A DNA stretch of 64,000 nt from Mesorhizobium sp. YC-39 (GCF_025753795.1 NZ_JAOWPS010000004.1:62001-126000); one strand, 5' to 3'; shown: positions 8,474-17,628, counted from the stretch's first letter. Translations and numbers: made by a program. Notes: generated by a model not told the origin, from the sequence alone.

Positions 8474-10482
8474 AGCGCGAGCACCAGAAGCAAGGTGACG
8501 AGATAGAGGAAGACAAGCGTCAGATAGCGCCGGATTGTCAGAAACTGCAGATGATTGAGCCTCTCGGTCGTAAAGTCTATGGCTCCGGCGATTGGCTGGT
8601 AGAACGTTTCCCAAATGACGTCGTGGATCTCGACATTCAGGCGTGCCGGACCGATGGCGCCCGGTGGCGGCATTTCCACATTTTCCCTGGCGCGGAATGC
8701 GAATGTGCCGAAGACGCGGCGAATAGGTTGCGCGAAGCTGACCGCCGTGTATTGCGCCGTCGGCACCGCCTCGGCGAAGCCACAGCCCCATGCCGGGCCT
8801 CGACGCAGCGCATGCGAGGCGAAGCGGTGAATGACGAGAGCGGCGAGCGATGCCGAGATAGCGATGAAGACAAACACCAGCAGGCCGTTATAGGAGCTGC
8901 GGCTTTCGGCGATCGGCACGATCGACAGCCAGGGTTGCACTGCCTGCACCGGCATGCGGTCGCCGATCAGCGAAAGCGTTACCGGCGAAAGCCCGTCGAT
9001 GATGAAACCTGGCAGAATGCCGGCAAGCAGGCAGAGAACGGCGAGGACGAACATCGCCGCCAGCGACCAGCGATCGACCTCGTGCGCCGATTCCACGACC
9101 GCGGAGCGTGCCCGGCCGAGGAAGGTGATGCCGAACGCCTTGACGAAGCAGGCCGCGGCTAGCGCCGCCGACAACGCCAGCAGGCCACCAACGGCGGGCA
9201 CCATTACTTTCAGTCCCCATTGCTGCAGGTCCGGGCTCTGCAATATGGCCTGGAAGGCCAGCCATTCGGAGGCGAACCCGTTGAAAGGCGGAAGCGCGGA
9301 AATTGAGACGCAGCCGACGAGAAAGACAAAACTGGTCAGCGGCATGCGGTGGATAAGGCCGCCCAGCTTCTCCATGTTCCGTTCGCCGGTCGCCGTGAGC
9401 ACGGCGCCTGCCCCAAAGAACAGCAGGCTCTTGAAAAAGGAATGGTTGAGGACGTGAAAGAGTGAAGCGGTGAGCGCCAGCGCCGCAGCCGATGGCATCG
9501 CGTTCGCCTTGAAGGCGAGCGCGAGGCCGAGGCTCGCGAAGATGACGCCGATATTTTCGATCGTGCTGTAAGCGAGCAGCCGCTTGAGATCCTTTTCCAT
9601 CAATGCATAGAGGATGCCGAGAACCGCCGTCAGGCCGCCAAGGAAAAGCACGACAACGCCCGACCACCATGCCGGCTCGCCCAGCAGGTCGAAAACGACG
9701 CGTATGAAGCCGTAGATGGCGACTTTGGTCATGACGCCGCTCATCAGCGCCGAGACGTGGCTTGGCGCCGCAGGATGGGCAAGCGGCAGCCAGACATGGA
9801 GAGGGACGAGGCCAGCCTTGGAGCCGGCGCCAAGCAGCATGAGAACGAGGACGGCGGCAGCGATGAACCGGCTTGGCTCGGCAGCCCGCATCGCGTCGAA
9901 TGCATAGGTCCCATCGGGTCCCGCGAGCAGGCCGAAAGCCAGCAGCAGCGCCAGCGTGCCGAAGCTCGCCATCACCAAATAGATGTAGCCTGCCCGGGTG
10001 TTATCTTGTTCACGATGGTGCGCCATGACGAGCGCCCACGATGCGAGCGACATGAACTCCCAGGACAGCAGGAATGTAAAGGCATCGTCCGCCAGCACGA
10101 CAAGGTTCATGCCGGCGAGAAACGCCGGGAAGAATGGCAGCACGCGGTGCGGTGCGGTCTCATGACGGCCGTAGCCCAGTCCGTAGAGACTGGCGAGCGC
10201 GCCGCTGAGGTTGACGACGACGAGAAAAAATAATGAGAGCGAATCCAGGCGGAAATGAGCGCCGATCCACGGCAATCCAAGCGGCAGCGTGATGGCGGAG
10301 GCGCCGGCACGATCGTCTGCCAGCGCGCCTGTGACGATCACGAAGACGAGGGCTGAGATGGCGAGCGTCGCGCCATAGACCAAGCGCGTCGCCGAACCAT
10401 GTCGGCTGACAGCGACGGCCAATATGGCGACCCCCAAAAGCGCGGCGACGCCGCACAAAGGAAGGGCAACGACCGGCGTCAC
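8464..10482 (-). CDS. HyfB-like antiporter-type membrane subunit (NuoL/NuoM family)
   Basis: This 672-residue membrane protein is the largest of the set and resembles hydrogenase-4 component B. Conserved elements are LSWEFMSLASWALV with the transmembrane glutamate, GAGSKAGLVPLHVWLPLAHPAA with the pumping lysine, and EKDLKRLLAYSTIENIG. A C-terminal extension after the antiporter core is usual for HyfB. It should move protons or sodium ions. Its ATG overlaps the TGA of the XRE regulator gene by four bases, so the regulator and the membrane complex appear to be one transcription unit. Confidence 0.87.
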   Translation of the reverse strand: MTPVVALPLCGVAALLGVAILAVAVSRHGSATRLVYGATLAISALVFVIVTGALADDRAGASAITLPLGLPWIGAHFRLDSLSLFFLVVVNLSGALASLYGLGYGRHETAPHRVLPFFPAFLAGMNLVVLADDAFTFLLSWEFMSLASWALVMAHHREQDNTRAGYIYLVMASFGTLALLLAFGLLAGPDGTYAFDAMRAAEPSRFIAAAVLVLMLLGAGSKAGLVPLHVWLPLAHPAAPSHVSALMSGVMTKVAIYGFIRVVFDLLGEPAWWSGVVVLFLGGLTAVLGILYALMEKDLKRLLAYSTIENIGVIFASLGLALAFKANAMPSAAALALTASLFHVLNHSFFKSLLFFGAGAVLTATGERNMEKLGGLIHRMPLTSFVFLVGCVSISALPPFNGFASEWLAFQAILQSPDLQQWGLKVMVPAVGGLLALSAALAAACFVKAFGITFLGRARSAVVESAHEVDRWSLAAMFVLAVLCLLAGILPGFIIDGLSPVTLSLIGDRMPVQAVQPWLSIVPIAESRSSYNGLLVFVFIAISASLAALVIHRFASHALRRGPAWGCGFAEAVPTAQYTAVSFAQPIRRVFGTFAFRARENVEMPPPGAIGPARLNVEIHDVIWETFYQPIAGAIDFTTERLNHLQFLTIRRYLTLVFLYLVTLLLVLALWP

Positions 10483-10790
10483 GGCAGGCTCCCGCCGGTT
10501 TCGGTTTCAGCGTCGGCGGCATCGGAAATCCTGGTTGGGTTGAAGCCCACCTTGAGCCGCACCCCGCGCCCGCCCGCCTGGCTGGTCGCGCCTTCCCCGA
10601 TCAACTCGATGCCGGCAGCCTCAAGCGCCGCGATCAATTTCATCAGGGAATCGACGTTACCCCGGATCATCCATTCGCTGGCTTCCATGCGCTGAATTGT
10701 CGGCACCGAAAGACCGGACAGTTCGGCAAGCCTGCGTTGATCGATGCCGAGCAGTGCCCTGGCGGCGCGCAACTGCGGAGCAGTTATCAT
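10479..10790 (-). CDS. XRE-family helix-turn-helix regulator
   Basis: The 103-residue protein starts with a Cro/CI-type helix-turn-helix at about residues 5-35 (RAARALLGIDQRRLAELSGL then SVPTIQRMEAS). A short C-terminal tail has no recognised domain. The ATG at 10790 is preceded by AAAGGGG at a good distance; a frame extension to 10844 lacks such a site. It is first in the operon of the Ehr-like complex and overlaps hyfB-like by four bases, so it is probably a local regulator of that operon. A candidate promoter is at 10836-10863 and a short inverted repeat GATAT-N5-ATATC at 10869-10883. Confidence 0.8.
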   Translation of the reverse strand: MITAPQLRAARALLGIDQRRLAELSGLSVPTIQRMEASEWMIRGNVDSLMKLIAALEAAGIELIGEGATSQAGGRGVRLKVGFNPTRISDAADAETETGGSLP

Positions 10791-10835
10791 CAATCGCCCC
10801 TTTGTCAGCGTTGAGACATAAGCACTACGCGTTGC

Positions 10836-10863
10836 AGCATACATAGAAAGGTGCTACAGTCAA
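10836..10863 (-). promoter_or_regulatory. candidate sigma-70-type promoter of the XRE/Ehr operon
   Basis: Read on the minus strand, TTGACT (10863-10858) and TATGCT (10841-10836) are separated by 16 bases and lie about 45 bases upstream of the XRE start. The inverted repeat GATAT-N5-ATATC just upstream could be an operator. Prediction is from sequence only. Confidence 0.4.
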
Positions 10864-10991
10864 GAACTGATATGTGAGATATCTGTTTTGATGGCCCCAC
10901 TTTGAAGAGGTTTCAGCAATCAAGCGGCGGCCATCGAAGTCATGTCTGGTGGAACTTCAGGATCTGGAATCCCGACTGCGGCAACTAAATC

Positions 10992-11735
10992 GTGATCCGG
11001 ATAGCAAAATATCACAGCGATTTCGGCAATATCGAAGTTCTTCGCGCGAAGGACACCGGCTCGTTTATTTATCGTCAAGGCGGCTGCTATCAAAGCGAAT
11101 GCGATCAAAGCGGCATCAGCATTGTTCCATATATACACGCGATCTTTGGTCTTCTCGCGCAGGCGCGGGTGTCCGACGTTCTGATGATCGGTTGTGGCGG
11201 TGGCAGCCTGGGCACCATGCTGCACAGGACCGGCGCGCGCGTGACCATCGTCGACATTAATCCAAGTGCCTTCCAGATCGCCCGCAAATATTTCGGGCTT
11301 CCTCGCGAGATTGACTGTCATGTCGCCGATGGGCGGGACTTTCTGCGTGCGGCTCGGCATCGCTATGATGCAATTGTCCTGGACGCTTATTCCGGAAGGC
11401 GCATCCCGGCTCACCTGTGCGCCGAGACATTTTTCGGCCTTGTTCAAACGCGCCTGAACGCTTCCGGTTGTTTGCTTGCCAATGTTCATGCCCGCCACGA
11501 CCTTGACATGATGCCGGATCGCGTCGCTGCGAAAACGAACAACATCTGGGCCGACGTGAGGCTGCTTGACGCCCGCGGGATGCCGGATCGCAATGCGCTT
11601 GTCATGGCCGGCAAGGTGCGTGCTCTCGTGCAACCGGCATTGCTCATGCCGCCATCGGTCGGTGCGGAGGAGATCGCGCGAGAGCTGGGTCTGCTGGCCT
11701 TCAGGCCATGGCATTCATTGCGGCGGAAACCATGA
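10992..11735 (+). CDS. spermidine-synthase-fold methyltransferase-like protein
   Basis: This 247-residue protein has the SAM or decarboxylated-SAM binding fold of spermidine synthases: a glycine-rich VLMIGCGGGSLG at about residue 62, an acidic ribose-binding VDINPSA, and DGRDFL followed by AIVLDAYSG. It is shorter than classical SpeE (about 280 residues). Many such proteins in bacteria are not polyamine synthases, so I leave the reaction open. The start is a GTG at 10992 because no ATG fits the conserved N terminus. It stands alone between the Ehr-like operon, from which it diverges, and the ectoine operon, towards which it converges. Confidence 0.75.
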   Translation: MIRIAKYHSDFGNIEVLRAKDTGSFIYRQGGCYQSECDQSGISIVPYIHAIFGLLAQARVSDVLMIGCGGGSLGTMLHRTGARVTIVDINPSAFQIARKYFGLPREIDCHVADGRDFLRAARHRYDAIVLDAYSGRRIPAHLCAETFFGLVQTRLNASGCLLANVHARHDLDMMPDRVAAKTNNIWADVRLLDARGMPDRNALVMAGKVRALVQPALLMPPSVGAEEIARELGLLAFRPWHSLRRKP

Positions 11736-11841
11736 CGGCTCAGTATTATCGGACGCGGGAACTGGTCGGCGAATTGCCCGGTATCCGCCGAAGTGTATCG
11801 GGATCAGCGGCAAGCATCCTCTCGTTCCATCGGTGAAGATG

Positions 11842-13221
11842 TCAGCCGCGGCCGAACACGCTGTTCACCGCGTCCGCTGTTTTTGAGACGATGGTGTCGG
11901 CCTCCTCGCGCGTCAGGCAGAGCGGCGGTGCGAAGCCCAGGATGTCGCCCTGCGGCATGGCGCGGCCGATGACGCCACGCTCAGCGAGTGCCGCCGCAAC
12001 CTGCGGCCCAATCTTCTGCGAGGCATCGAAGAAGACGCGATCGTCGCGGTCAGCGACGAACTCGACCGCCGCCAGCATGCCGTCGCCGCGGACGTCACCG
12101 ACATGTCTGTGGCCGCCGACGGCTTTCGTCAGTTCGGCGCGGAAATGGGCGCCGGTCTCGGCGGCATTCCTGACCAGGTCCATTTCGTCGATCAGTTCGA
12201 GATTGGCGACGCCGGCGGCGACGCAGATCGGATGCGCCGAATAGGTCCAGCCATGGCCGAGCGAACCGAGCTTGTCGGACCCCTGCACCAGCACCTGCCA
12301 GACCTTGTCCGAAACAATGACGCCCGACAGCGGCGCGTAGGCCGAGGTCAGGCCTTTGGCGATGGTGATGAGGTCGGGCTTGATGCCGTAATGATCGGAG
12401 CCGAACATCGTGCCCAGTCGGCCGAAGCCGGTGACGACCTCGTCGGCGATCAGCAGTACATCGTATTTCTTCAGCACGCCTTCCATTTTTTCCCAGTAGC
12501 CGGCCGGCGGCGGCACGATGCCGCCGGTGCCGAGGATCGGCTCGCCGATGAAGGCGGCGACGGTCTCCGGCCCTTCGGCCAGGATCATCTCCTCGAGCTT
12601 GTCGGCGCAGTGTTGCGAGAACTGCTCCTCGGTCATCGAACGGTCCGCGCGGCGGAAATAGTAGGGCGCTTCGGTGTGCAGAACCGGTGCGCGCGGCAGG
12701 TCGAAGGCGTTGTGGAACAGGTCGAGCCCGGTGAGCGAACCGGTCATGACGCCGGAGCCATGATAGCCGCGCCAGCGTGAGATGATCTTCTTCTTCTCCG
12801 GTCGTCCGAGAACATTGTTGTAGTACCAGATCAGCTTGATGTTGGTCTCGTTGGCGTCGGAACCCGACAGGCCGAAATAGACGCGGCTCATGCCTCGCGG
12901 CGCGCGGTCAATGATCATCTTTGACAGCGTGATCGAAGCCTCGGTGCCGTGTCCGACATAGGCGTGGTAGTAGGCGAGGTTCTTGGCCTGGGCGGCGATG
13001 GCGTCAGCGATCTTCTGGCGCCCATAGCCGACATTGACGCAATAGAGCCCGGCAAAGGCATCGATGCTCTTCTTGCCATTGTTGTCCCAGACGGTGACGC
13101 CTTCGCCACCGGCCATGATCCGTGTCGGGCTTTCACCACGCGCGTGCATGCCCATATGGGTCGAGGGATGGAAGAAGTGGTCGCGATCCCAGGCGGCGAG
13201 TTCGTTGGACTGGTCGAGCAT
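11842..13221 (-). CDS. doeD: class III aminotransferase, L-2,4-diaminobutyrate transaminase of ectoine degradation
   Basis: This 459-residue PLP enzyme of the omega-aminotransferase group carries LLIADEVVTGFGRLG with the cofactor-binding aspartate and the Schiff-base lysine in TIAKGLTSAYAPLSG. In the ectoine pathway DoeD converts L-2,4-diaminobutyrate to aspartate semialdehyde. The family also covers beta-alanine and polyamine transaminases, so the role rests on context. It is the last gene of a minus-strand run with doeC, doeX, doeB and doeA, 34 bases after doeC. The start is followed by LDQSNELAAWDRDHFFHP, typical of this subgroup. Confidence 0.82.
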   Translation of the reverse strand: MLDQSNELAAWDRDHFFHPSTHMGMHARGESPTRIMAGGEGVTVWDNNGKKSIDAFAGLYCVNVGYGRQKIADAIAAQAKNLAYYHAYVGHGTEASITLSKMIIDRAPRGMSRVYFGLSGSDANETNIKLIWYYNNVLGRPEKKKIISRWRGYHGSGVMTGSLTGLDLFHNAFDLPRAPVLHTEAPYYFRRADRSMTEEQFSQHCADKLEEMILAEGPETVAAFIGEPILGTGGIVPPPAGYWEKMEGVLKKYDVLLIADEVVTGFGRLGTMFGSDHYGIKPDLITIAKGLTSAYAPLSGVIVSDKVWQVLVQGSDKLGSLGHGWTYSAHPICVAAGVANLELIDEMDLVRNAAETGAHFRAELTKAVGGHRHVGDVRGDGMLAAVEFVADRDDRVFFDASQKIGPQVAAALAERGVIGRAMPQGDILGFAPPLCLTREEADTIVSKTADAVNSVFGRG

Positions 13222-13255
13222 TTTTTACTCCTTTGGCAAAAGCACGCGGGGCGCG

Positions 13256-14749
13256 TTACGCCACGTCGAGGCAGAGATACTTCAGATCGGTGAAGGCTTC
13301 GAGCCCGTGGCGCGAGCCTTCGCGGCCGATGCCCGATTGCTTGACGCCGCCGAAGGGGATCGGCGCGCCGGTGATCTTGACGCGGTTGATCGCGACCATG
13401 CCGTAGTCGAGCGCACGGCCCAAGCGCAATTGCCGGGAGCCGCTCTCGGTGACGACATAGGCGACGAGGCCGTATTCGGTGGCGTTGGCGCGGGCGACGA
13501 CTTCGTCCTCCGCATCGAAGGCAGTCACCGCCGCGACCGGCCCAAACGTCTCTTCCCGCATGATCAACGCATCGTCCGGCACGTCGACCAGCAGCGTGGG
13601 CTGGTAGAACAATGGTCCGGCCTGGTGGCGACTGCCGCCGGTGAGGCAGCGTGCGCCGTGGATCACTGCATCGGCGACCTGTTCCTCAACCTTCCTAACG
13701 GCGCGTTCGTGCATCAGAGGTCCGATATCGACATCCGCGGCAAGGCCGTGGCCGGTCTTCAAGGCCGAAATGCGCGTGGCAAAGGCCGCGCAGAAACGAT
13801 CGTAGATACCGCGCTGAACAAGGATGCGGTTGGCCGCAAGGCAATCTTGCCCGGAGGTGGCGAATTTCGCATCGACCGCAATCGTCACCGCCTTGTCGAG
13901 ATCGGCATCGTCGAAGACGATCAGCGGTGCATGGCCGCCAAGCTCCATGACCAGACGTTTCATCGTTGGCGCACACTGCGCCGCGATCAGCCGGCCGACT
14001 TCCGTCGATCCGGTGAAGCTCATGGCGCGGACGCGTGGGTCTTCGCACATCCGCCCGACAATGGCCGAAGCACTGCCGGTGATGACGTTGAAGACGCCTG
14101 CCGGCAGGCCGGCGCGTTCGCCGAGCTCGGCCAGCGCCAGCGCCGACAGCGGCGTTTCGGAGGAGGGATGCGCGACGATGGTGCAGCCGGCTGCAAGCGC
14201 TGCCGCCGTCTTGCGGGTCAGCATCGCCGCCGGAAAATTCCAGGGCGTGACGACGCCGACGACACCGAGCGGTTCGCGCCGCACTATCATCTCGGCGTTT
14301 GGCAGATGGCTGGTGACGCTCTCGGCATTGAGGCGTTTTGCTTCCTCGGCATACCATTCGACAAAGGAGGCGGCATAGTCAATCTCGCCCAGCGCTTCCC
14401 TGAGCGGCTTGCCCTGTTCGAGCGTCATCAGCAGTGCAAGGTCGGCTTTGGCGGCAATGATCAGTTCGAACCATCGGCGCAGGATTCTCGACCGCTCTTG
14501 CGGCAGCAGGCCGCGCCAGGCCGGAAAAGCCCGGGAGGCCACATCAATGGCCGCAGTCGTCTGCAGGGGGCCAAGTGCGGCGACCCGGGCGACAATGGTG
14601 CCGGTCGCCGGATCGGTGACTTCGAAACTCTTTCCGGTCTCGCTCGCCGTCCAGCGCCCATCGACATAGGCAAGCTCTCGCAACAGGCGCCGATCGGCCA
14701 ACTGGTCGAGCGCTTCGTGACGATGCGAGCGGGCAAAATGCGCGGACAT
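13256..14749 (-). CDS. doeC: aldehyde dehydrogenase, aspartate-/succinate-semialdehyde type (DoeC-like)
   Basis: This 497-residue NAD(P)-dependent aldehyde dehydrogenase is of the GabD group. Catalytic glutamate (ELGGHAPLIV) and cysteine (SGQDCLAAN) are both present, as is the PWNFP cofactor segment. In the ectoine pathway DoeC oxidises aspartate semialdehyde to aspartate; succinate semialdehyde is the alternative suggested by homology. I chose the ATG at 14749 because GGGAGG lies 7-8 bases upstream; an in-frame ATG at 14782 lacks a ribosome site. It lies between the regulator doeX and doeD. Confidence 0.82.
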   Translation of the reverse strand: MSAHFARSHRHEALDQLADRRLLRELAYVDGRWTASETGKSFEVTDPATGTIVARVAALGPLQTTAAIDVASRAFPAWRGLLPQERSRILRRWFELIIAAKADLALLMTLEQGKPLREALGEIDYAASFVEWYAEEAKRLNAESVTSHLPNAEMIVRREPLGVVGVVTPWNFPAAMLTRKTAAALAAGCTIVAHPSSETPLSALALAELGERAGLPAGVFNVITGSASAIVGRMCEDPRVRAMSFTGSTEVGRLIAAQCAPTMKRLVMELGGHAPLIVFDDADLDKAVTIAVDAKFATSGQDCLAANRILVQRGIYDRFCAAFATRISALKTGHGLAADVDIGPLMHERAVRKVEEQVADAVIHGARCLTGGSRHQAGPLFYQPTLLVDVPDDALIMREETFGPVAAVTAFDAEDEVVARANATEYGLVAYVVTESGSRQLRLGRALDYGMVAINRVKITGAPIPFGGVKQSGIGREGSRHGLEAFTDLKYLCLDVA

Positions 14750-14881
14750 GGTCAAGCCTCCCGGTTCAGGTGGTGCGGGCAAGACTATCCGCGCGGGGCG
14801 AACAGAGAGGCTGTTTGCATGCCCTGATAGAGAGAGACTGTCTTTATTGCGCCGCTCTGCGAGACGATCTTTCCGATGTCC

Positions 14882-15373
14882 CTACGACTGCTCCGGCAGC
14901 AGATCGGCCACTGGCAGCACGATCTCTTCCTTGACCGTCTTGGTGACGATGTAGGTGAAATAGCGGTCGATGCCGATTTCGCGTTCGAGCAAGCCATCGA
15001 CGAGCCGCTGATAGGCGTCGATATCGCGCGCCATCACTTTCAGCACATAGTCGACGCCGCCGCCAACGGACCAGCAGGCGACGATCTCGGGAATGTCGCG
15101 GATAGCGCGTTCGAAGCGCTCGAAATCGGTCTGGCGGTGGCTGGCAAGTGTCACTTCCATAAGTACGGTGGCGATCGGCGCCAGCGCGCGGATCGCCACC
15201 TTTGCGTGATAGCCGCAGATGATGCCGGCCTTTTCCAGCTTCCGCAGTCGCATCCAGCAGGGCGTCGGCGACAGGCCAACCTTTTGCGCCAAGGCAAGCT
15301 TGGTAATGCGGCCGTCGCGCTGAATGGCATCCAGTATCCTGAGATCGATCGGATCGAGCCGCGGAGATGTCAT
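14882..15373 (-). CDS. doeX: Lrp/AsnC-family regulator of ectoine degradation (DoeX-like)
   Basis: This 163-residue Lrp/AsnC protein has an N-terminal winged helix-turn-helix (LDPIDLRILDAIQRDGRI through LSPTPCWMRLRKLEKAG) and a C-terminal RAM ligand-binding domain (about residues 70-150). Family members respond to amino acids. In ectoine loci an AsnC/Lrp regulator (DoeX) sits exactly here and is thought to sense pathway intermediates such as diaminobutyrate derivatives. The start at 15373 gives the standard family length; an upstream extension to 15517 would overlap doeB. The spacing of 46 bases to doeB suggests co-transcription. Confidence 0.83.
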   Translation of the reverse strand: MTSPRLDPIDLRILDAIQRDGRITKLALAQKVGLSPTPCWMRLRKLEKAGIICGYHAKVAIRALAPIATVLMEVTLASHRQTDFERFERAIRDIPEIVACWSVGGGVDYVLKVMARDIDAYQRLVDGLLEREIGIDRYFTYIVTKTVKEEIVLPVADLLPEQS

Positions 15374-15419
15374 TGCGGGCAACTCCGCAGGCCCGGAATC
15401 GCATTGGAGCGGGCGGGCT

Positions 15420-16430
15420 TCATTCAATGGTAACCGCAATGACGCTGGCGCAATCGCCGGCCTTGACGAGACCGGGAAAGTGTCGCGCGACGAGAAGGCC
15501 TGACATTCTTGCCACAATCTCCTTCGGCGTCACGCCGGTCCGGCTGATGGGGTGAATGCGGGCAACGACCTGTCCGGCTGTGACTGGTTCGCCAAGATCA
15601 ACCATCGTCTCGATCATACCGTCGTCCTCGGCAAAGCAGAAGCAATCGCCCGACGGCATGTCCAGCCAGCGCGTCGGCCGCTGATCGACAGCGCCGGCGA
15701 CGATGCCCGCGTGTTTGAGCACATTCAGAACACCACGCCGGGCAATGCCGACCGTATGCGCGGTCGACGTGCCGCCGCCGCCAAGCTCGGTGGTGACGAA
15801 GATCTTGCCGAGATTTTCGGCGGCAGTATCGTACATGCCGACCGGGTCGATTTCGAGCATCTTCATCGACCATGGCGCCGAGAATGCCTTGACGGCTGCG
15901 AAGGCCTTTGCGGACAATGCCTGGTCGGGAAGCGCGTGCGCGGCGCAATAGGGAATGAAATCAAGGGTTTTGCCGCCGGAGTGGAAGTCGAGCACGATAT
16001 CGGCACGCGGCAAGAGTTCGCGCTGGAAATAGTCGGCGATTTTTTCCGTCACCGTGCCGTCAGGACGTCCGGGAAAGCATCGGTTCATGTTGCCCTTGTC
16101 GATCGGCGAGATGCGCGTGCCGGCGCGAAACGCCGGGTAGTTCATGGCTGGCACGATGATGACCGTGCCGTTGACGTCCTTCGGCGACAAGGTACGCGCA
16201 AGCTCGAACAAGGCAAGCGGCCCCTCATACTCGTCGCCATGATTGCCCCCGGTGAGAAGGGCGGTCGGCCCGTTGCCATTCCGGATCATGGCGATTGGAA
16301 TCATCACCGAGCCCCAGGCCGAGTCGTCACGGCTGTAGGGCAGGCGAAGGTGGCCATGCTGGACCCCTGATTTGTCGAGCTCGATGGTCGGCGTGATCGA
16401 CGAGGGCCGCTGGGCATCTGTCGGCATCAT
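15420..16430 (-). CDS. doeB: N2-acetyl-L-2,4-diaminobutyrate deacetylase
   Basis: This 336-residue zinc carboxypeptidase-like hydrolase belongs to the succinylglutamate desuccinylase/aspartoacylase family. The metal motif GGNHGDEYEG (H and E ligands) and the later DFHSGG (H ligand) are intact, together with the arginine/asparagine motif near DKGNMNRCFPG. DoeB removes the acetyl group from N-alpha-acetyl-2,4-diaminobutyrate made by DoeA. The ATG at 16430 overlaps the TGA of doeA (TGATG); the following ATG at 16427 has slightly better distance to AAGGA and could be used instead. It is equivalent to EutE of Sinorhizobium. Confidence 0.88.
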   Translation of the reverse strand: MMPTDAQRPSSITPTIELDKSGVQHGHLRLPYSRDDSAWGSVMIPIAMIRNGNGPTALLTGGNHGDEYEGPLALFELARTLSPKDVNGTVIIVPAMNYPAFRAGTRISPIDKGNMNRCFPGRPDGTVTEKIADYFQRELLPRADIVLDFHSGGKTLDFIPYCAAHALPDQALSAKAFAAVKAFSAPWSMKMLEIDPVGMYDTAAENLGKIFVTTELGGGGTSTAHTVGIARRGVLNVLKHAGIVAGAVDQRPTRWLDMPSGDCFCFAEDDGMIETMVDLGEPVTAGQVVARIHPISRTGVTPKEIVARMSGLLVARHFPGLVKAGDCASVIAVTIE

Positions 16431-17617
16431 CAATCCTTCACGAAGAGCTGACGAGGCACGTTGGCCAGGCATTCGACGCCTGTCTCGGTTATCAAGATCG
16501 ACTCGGTGATCTCCAGCCCCATCGTTTCCAGCCACAGACCTGTCATGAAATGGAAGGTCATGCCCGGCTTGAGTTCGGTGCGGTCGCCAGGCCGCAGGCT
16601 CATCGTGCGCTCGCCCCAGTCCGGCGGGTAGGAAAGGCCGATCGAATAGCCAGTGCGGCTGTCCTTGACGATGCCGTATCGCTTCAAGACCGCGAAAAAT
16701 GCATTGGCGATGTCTTCACACGCATTGCCTGGCCTGGCGGCGGCGAGGCCGGCTTCCATTCCTTCCAGCGTGGCCTTCTCGGCGTCGAGAAAGGCTTGTG
16801 TCGGCTTGCCAAGAAATACGGTGCGCGACAAGGGGCAGTGATAGCGGTTGTAGCAACCGGCGATCTCGAAGAACGTGCCTTCATTCGGCTTCATGGGCTT
16901 GTCGTCCCAGGTGAGGTGCGGCGCCGATGCATCCTCGCCCGAGGGGAGCAGGGGCACAAGCGCCGGGTAGTCGCCGCCAATCCCGTCGACGCCGCGCGTT
17001 CCGGCATCATAGATCTCGGCGACGAGGTCGCATTTGCGCATGCCGACCTCAACCTTGTCGACAATGCGTTTGTGCATGGCCTCGACGATGCGGGCGGCGT
17101 TGCGCATGTAACCGATTTCGGTTTCGGTCTTGATGGCGCGCTGCCAGTTCACCAGCGCCGTCGCGTCGACCAGGCGCGCATTCGGCAAATGCTTTTGCAG
17201 AGACAGAAAGGCCGCGGCGGAAAACCAGTAATTGTCCAACTCGACCCCGGTGGCGAGCTTGTCCCAGCGCCGCTCGCCAAGAATCTGGGCGAGATAGTCC
17301 ATCGGATGCCGCTCGGTCGACTGCACATAGTGGTCCGCATAGGGCACGATGTTGTCGTCGGAGAGATAGCTGGTGCGCCTGGCGCCGTTGGCGTCCTGGC
17401 CGCGGCCGTACCAGACAGGTTCTCCGTCGGGCGGCACGATGACCGCCTGGTGGACGTAGAAGGACCAGCCATCATAGCCGGTCAGCCAGTGCATGTTGGA
17501 CGGATCGCTGACGATCAGCAGGTCGATGCCCTTGGCCTCCATGGCCCGGCGCGTCTTGGCCAGGCGCTCGGAATATTCCTGCCGGGAGAACCTTAGATTT
17601 GCAGTGGTCATTTTCAT
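16430..17617 (-). CDS. doeA: ectoine hydrolase, M24-fold
   Basis: This 395-residue pita-bread-fold protein of the creatinase/M24 family has an N-terminal creatinase-like domain (about 15-160, including NMHWLTGYDGWSFYVHQ) and a C-terminal hydrolase domain. DoeA (EutD) opens the tetrahydropyrimidine ring of ectoine to N-alpha-acetyl-diaminobutyrate. The position normally used by metal ligands in aminopeptidases reads FEIAGCYNRYHCPLSRTV, as in creatinase-like members that work without a metal pair. It is coupled to doeB by overlapping stop and start. A second, diverged M24 gene lies upstream at 19695-20843. Confidence 0.9.
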   Translation of the reverse strand: MKMTTANLRFSRQEYSERLAKTRRAMEAKGIDLLIVSDPSNMHWLTGYDGWSFYVHQAVIVPPDGEPVWYGRGQDANGARRTSYLSDDNIVPYADHYVQSTERHPMDYLAQILGERRWDKLATGVELDNYWFSAAAFLSLQKHLPNARLVDATALVNWQRAIKTETEIGYMRNAARIVEAMHKRIVDKVEVGMRKCDLVAEIYDAGTRGVDGIGGDYPALVPLLPSGEDASAPHLTWDDKPMKPNEGTFFEIAGCYNRYHCPLSRTVFLGKPTQAFLDAEKATLEGMEAGLAAARPGNACEDIANAFFAVLKRYGIVKDSRTGYSIGLSYPPDWGERTMSLRPGDRTELKPGMTFHFMTGLWLETMGLEITESILITETGVECLANVPRQLFVKD

Positions 17618-17628
17618 TTGTCCCGGTT

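Noticed and set aside
3285..10482. Annotation as a functional [NiFe] hydrogenase-4
   Set aside because: The large subunit lacks both nickel-binding cysteine pairs and no maturation genes are nearby.
10949..11260. Alternative plus-strand frame overlapping the spermidine-synthase-fold gene
   Set aside because: The other frame contains all SAM-binding motifs; this one becomes arginine/serine-rich and overlaps it out of frame.
13064..14827. Plus-strand open frame of 587 codons
   Set aside because: Antisense to doeD and doeC, both of which show intact catalytic residues; no ribosome site or family match on the plus strand.
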